This document shows, in pieces, positions 17,479 to 23,799 of a DNA stretch of 64,000 nt. A program made the position numbers and the translations under genes. The notes under the pieces were generated by a model. That model was not told where the DNA came from, did no database searches, and saw nothing but the letters and a program-made list of their open reading frames with translations. The stretch comes from Gaetbulibacter sp. 4G1 (lineage in GTDB: Bacteria > Bacteroidota > Bacteroidia > Flavobacteriales > Flavobacteriaceae), in contig NZ_MDVN01000022.1 of NCBI RefSeq assembly GCF_002741945.1, forward strand, positions 930,001-994,000, given 5' to 3'. Position 1 is the stretch's first letter; every line of letters begins with the position of its first letter.

Positions 17479-18633
17479 ATGAAATCAAAATATTTTATAA
17501 GAATGCAAACTCAGAAAAACAAGCTTAAAGAGGTCGCTCAAGTTTTTTTTAAACTAGGTTGTTTTGCATTTGGTGGACCAGCTGCCCATATTGCGATGAT
17601 GGAAGAAGAAATTGTTGCAAAGCGAAAGTGGATGACGCGCAATTACTTTCTGGATATGATTGGTGCAACAAACCTAATCCCTGGACCCAATTCAACTGAA
17701 ATGACTATGCACTGTGGTTATGAACGAGCAGGAAGAAAAGGGCTTTTTGTAGCTGGAATTTGCTTTATTTTCCCTGCAATTATAATTACAGGGTTTTTAG
17801 CGTATTTGTATGTTAAATATGGCGAATTACCAGAGGTAAAACCTTTTATTATTGGTATAAAACCTGCAGTTTTGGCAATTATAGCATCAGCAATAATTAA
17901 GTTGAGTAAAAAAGCAATTAAAAGTACTGAATTAGCTGTTTTGGGTGTTTTAGTACTTGTAGTTAGTTTACTTGGAGTAAATGAAGTATTAGCCTTATTA
18001 TTAGCAGGTATTTTTGGTATGGGATATTTTTATTTAAAAGAACGTATTCAAAATAAAACATTAAGTATTTCACCTATTCTATTGAGCCTTGCGGTTAGTG
18101 AAACAGTAGTGAAATTATCTTCTCTAAAAGTATTTTTAATGTTTTTAAAAGTTGGCGCTATTTTATACGGTAGTGGTTATGTGTTATTCGCATATTTAGA
18201 TGCAGAATTAGTTTCTAGAGGTTGGCTTACAAGGCCAGAACTTATTGATGCTATTGCAGTTGGACAGTTTACTCCTGGACCAGTATTGTCAACTTCTACA
18301 TTTATTGGGTATCAGCTTTCAGGCTTTCCTGGAGCAATTGCGGCCACAACCGGAATTTTTTTACCATCGTTTTTATTTGTTCTTATTTTGAATCCTTTTA
18401 TTTCCAGAATGCGGCAATCAAAAATATTAAGACATTTTCTTGATGCAGTTAATGTTGCTGCTGTTGCGGTAATGTTATCGGTACTAGTTGTTATGACTAT
18501 AGATACAATAGTAGATTGGAGAACAATACTAATTGCTATACTTTGTAGCTATCTTACGTTTGGAACAAAAATATCGACGATGTGGATTATTGCTATTGGT
18601 TCAGTTTTAGGATATTTACTTCTACTTTTTTAA
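17479..18633 (+). CDS. chrA: Chromate transporter, two-domain CHR family
   Basis: The 384-residue inner-membrane protein has two homologous CHR halves. The first has FFKLGCFAFGGPAAHIAMME and GATNLIPGPNSTEMTMHCGY. The second has FLKVGAILYGSGYVLFAYL and AIAVGQFTPGPVLSTSTFIGY. About ten hydrophobic segments are present. ChrA proteins export chromate, or possibly move sulfate-like anions. The chosen ATG lies 17 bp after the deaminase stop; ATG 17503 is an equally possible start, eight residues shorter. The gene converges on the DUF6503-like gene with a 12-bp 3' overlap. Confidence 0.85.
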   Translation: MKSKYFIRMQTQKNKLKEVAQVFFKLGCFAFGGPAAHIAMMEEEIVAKRKWMTRNYFLDMIGATNLIPGPNSTEMTMHCGYERAGRKGLFVAGICFIFPAIIITGFLAYLYVKYGELPEVKPFIIGIKPAVLAIIASAIIKLSKKAIKSTELAVLGVLVLVVSLLGVNEVLALLLAGIFGMGYFYLKERIQNKTLSISPILLSLAVSETVVKLSSLKVFLMFLKVGAILYGSGYVLFAYLDAELVSRGWLTRPELIDAIAVGQFTPGPVLSTSTFIGYQLSGFPGAIAATTGIFLPSFLFVLILNPFISRMRQSKILRHFLDAVNVAAVAVMLSVLVVMTIDTIVDWRTILIAILCSYLTFGTKISTMWIIAIGSVLGYLLLLF

Positions 18634-19344
18634 TATATCTGTGCCAAGGTAGCCATCAGCTTTGTTATAGTACCACGCTCTATTTTTTGGCATTTTTATA
18701 CCGCTAATAATTTCTTCCCCAGTAAGTAAAATATATTCCCCACTATCTTTTTTAACTGAGCCTTTGTCATCAGTTTTATAAAATTGATAGACTTCCATAG
18801 CATAGTTTTCGGGATTGAAATAGAAATACCAAACGTCTTTTCCAACATTAGAATCGTAGTTTACCTTTAAAACTAAATAATCTTTTCCTTTAAAAGTTTT
18901 TTGTTCAACCTTATTATCTATTATGGTACCATCATCTTTAAGTTTCATAGGCAATCCATATAAATAAGTATAATAGTTTTTATATAGGTTTGCCCTTTCA
19001 CAACTTAAATTATTAGCTTTTAAAACATCATCAGATATATTTTTTTCCCCGTTTAGGGATATAGTACAAGTATCTTTGTTTAGGTTATATTCTGTTATTA
19101 TAGTATCTCTTTTTGCTTTTAAATAAAAATGCTCCTCAGGCAAATTAATCACAATTTTAGAATTTCTATTTGAATTATTTGGTGTTTCCATAATAACGTT
19201 AAAAGAAGCATTAAACGTTTCCCAATTATTATTTGGGTCGTGGTATTTAATAGCTTTATTAAGAAGCTCAGACCCACTTATTTGTTGGCTAAAAGAAGTT
19301 AGGCCTAAAAATAAAGAGAAGCAGATAAATAAGTGAAGTTTCAT
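18622..19344 (-). CDS. Exported DUF6503-like protein
   Basis: This 240-residue protein starts with a signal peptide (MKLHLFICFSLFLGLTSFSQ) at ATG 19344; an upstream in-frame extension to 19386 lacks a signal and was rejected. The mature part (SGSELLNKAIKYHDPNNNWETF, LPEEHFYLKAKRD, DVWYFYFNPENYAMEVYQFY, GEYILLTGEEIISGIKMPKNRAWYY) follows the DUF6503/LolA-like beta-sheet pattern of Bacteroidota periplasmic proteins. The function is unknown. It lies just beyond the PiT-PhoU terminator and is a separate unit. Confidence 0.65.
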   Translation of the reverse strand: MKLHLFICFSLFLGLTSFSQQISGSELLNKAIKYHDPNNNWETFNASFNVIMETPNNSNRNSKIVINLPEEHFYLKAKRDTIITEYNLNKDTCTISLNGEKNISDDVLKANNLSCERANLYKNYYTYLYGLPMKLKDDGTIIDNKVEQKTFKGKDYLVLKVNYDSNVGKDVWYFYFNPENYAMEVYQFYKTDDKGSVKKDSGEYILLTGEEIISGIKMPKNRAWYYNKADGYLGTDILKK

Positions 19345-19372
19345 ATTGTGATTTTTGCTAAATATACAAAAC

Positions 19373-19401
19373 AAAAAACACCTCAATTGAGGTGTTTTTT
19401 T
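19373..19401 (-). terminator. Terminator of the PiT-PhoU gene
   Basis: ACACCTCAATTGAGGTGT (19378-19395) is a perfect palindrome flanked by A6 on the left and T6-7 on the right, so it can terminate in either direction. The minus-strand PiT-PhoU gene stops at 19420, 19 bp before it. Confidence 0.85.
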
Positions 19402-19419
19402 AAGTAATGTATTTGATTT

Positions 19420-21723
19420 TTATTCATCAGAGCTTTCGCTATTTTCTGTAGTTTCATCTACAACATTAATAGTTGCAGGTTCTACGGAAGCATCATGAGA
19501 GTTATGATACTCTTCCAGAAGATTCATAGTTGCTGTCAACAAATCTTTTGTTTCTAATAATAATCCAAAGTATAAGGTTGTGTTTTTTGGACTAGATTCT
19601 TCTGTTCTTGTTCTGGCTACTTGCTTAACAATTTTATCGGTAACTAAGTCGAAAATTTCTTTTTTGCGATTAATAACCAATCCTATTTGCTCAAAAGAGC
19701 GAGAGTTAAAAGCTTCTTTCGTATCATTAAGCAAAGCTTCTAAAGCATCGTCAATTTCCTTAAGCTCTTTAATTTGACTAAATTTAAGCTTCTTATGGTT
19801 ATTATTAATGTGTTTATGACTTACTTTAGAAATATATTCTAAAGATTGTACAATATCTTCTAAGTAACCTAATATATTAATATAAAAGCTGCTGGCCCTT
19901 AAACTTGTTTCATCTAAATTTTTAATAAAATAGAAGATGTTATCACGTAAGCTATCAACTTCTTCAGATAATTTAGCAACTTGTTTTTTATTCTTTTTTA
20001 GTAAAGTTAGATCTTGTTTAGCTAAGCCTTTTACTGCATTAGTATAAATTTTATTTCCACGTTTTACAACGTTGGCAATATTATCAGCACTTTCATGAAT
20101 TACGCCTTGTACAGATCTGCTACCCGTTTCTTTTAAGCTATCTTCATCGTTTGCTTTTGTAGATTTATTTTTATGTGATTTGTAGTTTCTGTATAGTAAG
20201 AAAGCTGTAATAAGTAATAATATTGGTGTCATTACTTGTGGGTTCCAATTTATTAAAAACACTACAGTACCCGCAGCAATAAATGCCCCAATTGCGGTTC
20301 CAAACCAACCTCCAATAACATTTAAAACGCCAGCTACACGATATACAGCACTTTCTCTTCCCCAAGCTCTATCGGCTAAAGAGGTTCCCATAGCAACCAT
20401 AAATGTTACATAAGTTGTAGATAATGGTAGTTTCATAGATGTAGCAATAGCAATTAATACACCTGCTACCATAAGATTTACAGAAGCTCTAATCATATCA
20501 AATGCCGGAGCATCAATACTTTGGTCTTTTGTTAAAATGATATCTGATTTTTGGAAACTATTGTTTATCCCGTTTAAGAAAGAGTTTGGTAAAATAGCAC
20601 TAAAATAACTCGATAAAGCTGATGACCCTTTAACTACTGCTCTAGATAATGCATTAGGTTCAAACTTCTCATGAGTATCACCTTGTCTAGATAAGCTAAT
20701 TTCGGTCTCTGCTACAGTTTTGGCTTTTTTAGAAAGCCACAAAGTTGCTACCATAATTGCACCTGCAATAAAAAGTAATAATGGTTCGGCTGGTACTTTT
20801 TTGTCTAGAACAGCCATAGACATTGTTGTATCCATACCTCCAGCTACCCAAGCCTCATATGAATGATACGCTGCCATTGGTACACCAATAAAGTTTACTA
20901 AATCGTTACCTGAAAATGCTAACGCTAACCCAAAAGTTCCAATAGCTATAACTACCAATAAAACGGTTTTCTTAGTTAATTTCTCGAATATAAATGAGAA
21001 CAATGTCCAAAAAGCAAAACTACCTATAATGATAAAAATTTCATTCCCTTCAAGCAAACCTTTTAGTTCTTTATAATAAGGTGTCCCTTTTAATCCTTTT
21101 AAGAAGATAAAATAAGTAATGGCTGTTAATGCAACGCCACCAAAAAGAATTCCAAAATTCTTTATTTTTTTCTCGTAGTTAAATGTAAAAATAACACGCG
21201 AAATCCATTGTACAATGGCACCTACAGTAAAAGCTATAAATACAGATAATAAGATTCCACTTATAATTGTTATCGCTTTTTCCTGATTTATATAACTTCC
21301 TAAATCTGCAAATGTTTGAGTATCTGAAGCTCCTATTTTTATTAAAGACATTACAACAGCTGCCCCTAATAAATTAAATACAATAGATACTGTTGTTGAA
21401 GTAGGTAAGCCTAGTGTATTAAAGAAGTCTAGTAACAGTATATCTGTTATCATAACAGCCATAAAGATTAGCATGATCTCACCAAATTCAAATTGCGCAG
21501 GAACAAAAATTCCTTTTCTAGCAACTTCCATCATTCCACTTGAAAAAACGGCTCCTATAAAAATTCCTAAACTAGCAACAATCATTATTGTTCTTATAGA
21601 AATAGCTTTAGAACCAATAGCAGAATTTAAGAAGTTAATAGCATCATTACTTACGCCTACTATAATATCAGCGACTGCTAAAATTGTAATTGCTATTACC
21701 ATTAATAAATACATATTCTCCAT
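19420..21723 (-). CDS. PiT phosphate permease fused to a PhoU-like domain
   Basis: The 767-residue inner-membrane protein has PiT-family signatures in both halves: GVSNDAINFLNSAIGSKA (about 24-41) and STTYVTFMVAMGTSLADRAWGRESAVYRVAGVLN (about 440-473). It has about 12 membrane helices up to residue 520. A soluble helical domain of about 220 residues follows (DLTLLKKNKKQVAKLSEEVDSLRDN, ASSFYINILGYLEDIVQSLEYIS), matching PhoU/DUF47 regulators. It would be a low-affinity, ion-driven phosphate importer with its regulator fused on. An in-frame TTG at 21741 adds six residues; ATG 21723 is preferred. Pho-box-like repeats lie just upstream, and the OprP-type porin gene is the next gene upstream on the same strand. 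Confidence 0.9.
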   Translation of the reverse strand: MENMYLLMVIAITILAVADIIVGVSNDAINFLNSAIGSKAISIRTIMIVASLGIFIGAVFSSGMMEVARKGIFVPAQFEFGEIMLIFMAVMITDILLLDFFNTLGLPTSTTVSIVFNLLGAAVVMSLIKIGASDTQTFADLGSYINQEKAITIISGILLSVFIAFTVGAIVQWISRVIFTFNYEKKIKNFGILFGGVALTAITYFIFLKGLKGTPYYKELKGLLEGNEIFIIIGSFAFWTLFSFIFEKLTKKTVLLVVIAIGTFGLALAFSGNDLVNFIGVPMAAYHSYEAWVAGGMDTTMSMAVLDKKVPAEPLLLFIAGAIMVATLWLSKKAKTVAETEISLSRQGDTHEKFEPNALSRAVVKGSSALSSYFSAILPNSFLNGINNSFQKSDIILTKDQSIDAPAFDMIRASVNLMVAGVLIAIATSMKLPLSTTYVTFMVAMGTSLADRAWGRESAVYRVAGVLNVIGGWFGTAIGAFIAAGTVVFLINWNPQVMTPILLLITAFLLYRNYKSHKNKSTKANDEDSLKETGSRSVQGVIHESADNIANVVKRGNKIYTNAVKGLAKQDLTLLKKNKKQVAKLSEEVDSLRDNIFYFIKNLDETSLRASSFYINILGYLEDIVQSLEYISKVSHKHINNNHKKLKFSQIKELKEIDDALEALLNDTKEAFNSRSFEQIGLVINRKKEIFDLVTDKIVKQVARTRTEESSPKNTTLYFGLLLETKDLLTATMNLLEEYHNSHDASVEPATINVVDETTENSESSDE

Positions 21724-21737
21724 ATATTTTTGATTTT

Positions 21738-21787
21738 GCAAATATCTTGACTGTTTGGGTCAGATATGTTATGTTAATGTTATGTTT
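21738..21787 (-). promoter_or_regulatory. Pho-box-like promoter of PiT-PhoU
   Basis: On the + strand, TGTTA occurs at 21767 and 21778 (11 bp apart), and a second register has TGTTA at 21772 and TGTTT at 21783. On the coding strand these read as TAACA direct repeats. A -7-like element, GATATTTGC (21738-21746 complement), lies 29 bp (18+11) from the first box, in the same register as the neighbouring Pho-type promoters, and 14 bp before the ATG. Confidence 0.6.
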
Positions 21788-21795
21788 TATTTATT

Positions 21796-23001
21796 TTAAA
21801 AATGAATGTCAAATCCTAGTCTAAACGTTATATTGTCCTTGTTCCCGTCTGTAGTAGTATAATTAATATCTGACTGCACCTTTAATTTATGACCTACAAC
21901 AAATTTATTAAAACCAAGTGTATATTGCTTTCTTGGGAGTGTGTTTGTAACAGTCTCATAATCTACTGTTGTAAAACGACCTACTAATTCGTAATTGCTT
22001 TTAAATAAATAACCAGCTTGTAAATTTAAGGCATTACCTGTTAAAACAATATCACCGGTTGGTGTAACACCATCTAAATCTATTGCTACAGGACTATCTG
22101 CGGTTCTCTTTGCATATTCTCCCATAAAAGAAAAACCATCATATTTAAACATAGCATCAGCAAAAAATGTAGTAATGTCTGTTTCGTATAAAGTGCCATC
22201 ACTTCTAAACATGTAATCACCAGAAAAGCCTCTTTCTCTAACAGCATCTTGATTCAAGTTATAAGTAAAACCAACCATTAATTTAGGTTTAACTTCACGT
22301 TTTAAATCAGATTGACTGTAATCACCTTTAGATTTAAAAGTTCCAAAAGGTAAAAACTCTAAACGGGTGGTGTATTGTAAACCTCCTTCATTTCCTTCAG
22401 TAACATTACGTCCTTCTCCCTGTGAGATTGAAAATTTTTCACGCATTAAAAAATCACCTCCTAAACTAGTTTTATGTCGTAATTGAACTCCTAAATCTCG
22501 GTCAATATTAAAACGACTGTTTAATAAAGAACGATCAATTAATTGAAGATTAGCCGAAGATACAACACGTTCAACGTTACCTGGAAGTTTTGTTTGTCCA
22601 GCCCATAGCTCCCAATTTCCTGCAAAATTCCACATAATTACTGCATCTAAAATATAACGCGGTGTATTTCTGTTAAATTGATTAGCTCCAGATATATCTC
22701 TGTTTGAAAGTCCTAACTCTAATTTATACTTAAGTTTTGGGCTGTATGCAAAACCATCAAATTTTAAACGAGCACGCCTTACAATAAAGTTATGTTCAGG
22801 GCTTCCATATTGATTGCCATCATGATCCCATGATGAAATTGAACGTACTTGAAAACGAGGTGCGAACTTAACGCTAAAAGAACTGTCTTTAGCTGTGAAA
22901 TTTATTAAACCTTTACCAAACTTGGTATCACTAATTTCTTGAGAATAAAGAGATGTAAGCGCTAAAAAAGTAATAGCTACTAGAGTAAATTTAAGTTTCA
23001 T
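21796..23001 (-). CDS. Phosphate-selective porin, OprO/OprP family
   Basis: The 401-residue outer-membrane protein has a signal peptide (MKLKFTLVAITFLALTSLYSQ) and a beta-barrel with the family pattern FAPRFQVRSISSWD, FIVRRARLKFDGFAYSPKLKYKLELGLSN, PRYILDAVIMWNFAGNWELWAGQTKLPGNVERVVSS and DRDLGVQLRHK. It ends in a beta-strand closing with HF, the usual C-terminal aromatic of outer-membrane barrels. It is predicted to let phosphate or polyphosphate cross the outer membrane, upstream of the PiT permease encoded next. It has its own Pho-type promoter at 23026-23070. Confidence 0.88.
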   Translation of the reverse strand: MKLKFTLVAITFLALTSLYSQEISDTKFGKGLINFTAKDSSFSVKFAPRFQVRSISSWDHDGNQYGSPEHNFIVRRARLKFDGFAYSPKLKYKLELGLSNRDISGANQFNRNTPRYILDAVIMWNFAGNWELWAGQTKLPGNVERVVSSANLQLIDRSLLNSRFNIDRDLGVQLRHKTSLGGDFLMREKFSISQGEGRNVTEGNEGGLQYTTRLEFLPFGTFKSKGDYSQSDLKREVKPKLMVGFTYNLNQDAVRERGFSGDYMFRSDGTLYETDITTFFADAMFKYDGFSFMGEYAKRTADSPVAIDLDGVTPTGDIVLTGNALNLQAGYLFKSNYELVGRFTTVDYETVTNTLPRKQYTLGFNKFVVGHKLKVQSDINYTTTDGNKDNITFRLGFDIHF

Positions 23002-23025
23002 TATAATTTTTTAGTTTTTGTCGCT

Positions 23026-23070
23026 GCAAAGAACTAAAACCAATGTTAACTTAATGTTTCCTAATGATTA
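23026..23070 (-). promoter_or_regulatory. Pho-box-like promoter of the porin gene
   Basis: On the + strand, 11-bp-spaced units are TGTTA (23044), TGTTT (23055) and GATTA (23066). A -7-like GTTCTTTGC (complement of GCAAAGAAC, 23026-23034) starts exactly 18 bp from the first unit and 25 bp from the ATG at 23001. Confidence 0.7.
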
Positions 23071-23080
23071 ATTTTTAGAC

Positions 23081-23184
23081 AAAAAAGACTGCCTTGGCCT
23101 AAGGCAGCCTCATTAGAAATCATAATAATGTAGTCGACAAAAACTAATAGATTATATGAAATACTAATTGTTTTGTCTTAAGAC
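23081..23184 (-). ncRNA. Candidate Pho-controlled small RNA of about 100 nt
   Basis: A minus-strand promoter at 23188-23243 has no gene behind it. About 75 nt downstream of its expected start there is a perfect hairpin, CTGCCTT-AGGCC-AAGGCAG (23107 to 23089), followed on the minus strand by TC and six T (23086-23081). This is a textbook intrinsic terminator, valid only in that direction. The predicted RNA starts near 23184-23180, just at the palindrome TGTCTTAAGACA (23174-23185), and ends near 23081, before the porin promoter. An ORF of 20 codons starting within it would run through the terminator and is not convincing. The alternative is a porin leader with an attenuator. Confidence 0.55.
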
Positions 23185-23187
23185 ATG

Positions 23188-23243
23188 GCAAATATCATGG
23201 TTTAAGTTAATGTGAATGTAACCCCAATATTAAGTTATTATTA
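23188..23243 (-). promoter_or_regulatory. Pho-box-like promoter of the candidate sRNA
   Basis: A -7-like GATATTTGC (complement of GCAAATATC, 23188-23196) is identical to that of PiT-PhoU. From +18 there are 11-bp-spaced + strand units: GTTAA (23206), TGTAA (23217), TATTA (23228) and TATTA (23239). Spacing and orientation match the porin and TonB-receptor promoters. Confidence 0.55.
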
Positions 23244-23304
23244 AGCTTTCCAATGTTAAATCTTCATCAATAATTTTTTTGTAAAATGCTAACAATCAAT
23301 ATTT

Positions 23305-23370
23305 TATAATTTCAATGTTAATTCAACGTTAAGTGAAGGTTGTTTTAATGTTATGCGATTTGTATATTTG
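23305..23370 (+). promoter_or_regulatory. Promoter of the MORN-type gene with phased TGTTA repeats
   Basis: A perfect -7 element TATATTTG (23363-23370) lies 28 bp before the ATG at 23399. Directly upstream are 11-bp-phased units TATAA (23305), TGTTA (23316), CGTTA (23327), GGTTG (23338) and TGTTA (23349). The repeats run in the opposite orientation to those of the minus-strand promoters relative to transcription. They share the 11-bp register of the sRNA array at 23206, so they may be part of that element. Confidence 0.5.
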
Positions 23371-23398
23371 AATTATAATAATATAAACCCCCATAATT

Positions 23399-23722
23399 AT
23401 GAAGAAATCAATTTTATTACTTTTCACCTTTTTAATTACTGTGGTATCTTTTGCACAAGAAAAGCAAAAGAGAGATTTAAAGCTTAATAAAGAAACAAAC
23501 TTGATTGATGCTGTTTATTATCATGAGAATGGTACTGTAAGTCAAACAGGGTCATTTACCGCTGATGGTAAATTGCAAGGACAGTGGCTAAGCTTTAACA
23601 CAGAAGGAGAAAAAATCGTTTCTGCAAATTATGATAATGGTAAAAAAGTCGGCAAATGGATTCATTGGATTGAAGGCAAAAAAAAGGTTGTTAATTATGA
23701 CAATAATGTAGCTTCTTTATAA
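23399..23722 (+). CDS. Small exported MORN-type (YwqK-like) repeat protein
   Basis: The 107-residue protein has a signal peptide (MKKSILLLFTFLITVVSFAQ). It has three MORN-like units (VYYHENGTVSQTGSFT.DGKLQGQW, SFNTEGEKIVSANYDNGKKVGKWIHW, KKVVNYDNNVASL). Proteins like this are common in Flavobacteriaceae and sometimes carry an adenylyltransferase label that nothing in the sequence supports. It sits inside the Pho-box-rich interval with a good -7 box of its own. It ends 77 bp before the TonB receptor's stop on the other strand, with a shared bidirectional terminator between. Confidence 0.75.
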   Translation: MKKSILLLFTFLITVVSFAQEKQKRDLKLNKETNLIDAVYYHENGTVSQTGSFTADGKLQGQWLSFNTEGEKIVSANYDNGKKVGKWIHWIEGKKKVVNYDNNVASL

Positions 23723-23742
23723 GTTAACTCCAATTTTGAAAT

Positions 23743-23775
23743 AAAAAAATCGCCTAAATTTTAGGCGATTTTTTT
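23743..23775. terminator. Bidirectional terminator between convergent genes
   Basis: CGCCTAA (23751-23757), loop ATT and TTAGGCG (23761-23767) are flanked by A7 on the left and T7 on the right, so the hairpin serves both the MORN gene (+) and the TonB receptor (-). Confidence 0.9.
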
Positions 23776-23799
23776 GTTTTAAACTTATTTTATTATAGT

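Noticed and set aside
23108-23170. 20-codon leader ORF inside the sRNA candidate
   Set aside because: The reading frame runs through the terminator stem and has no supporting features.
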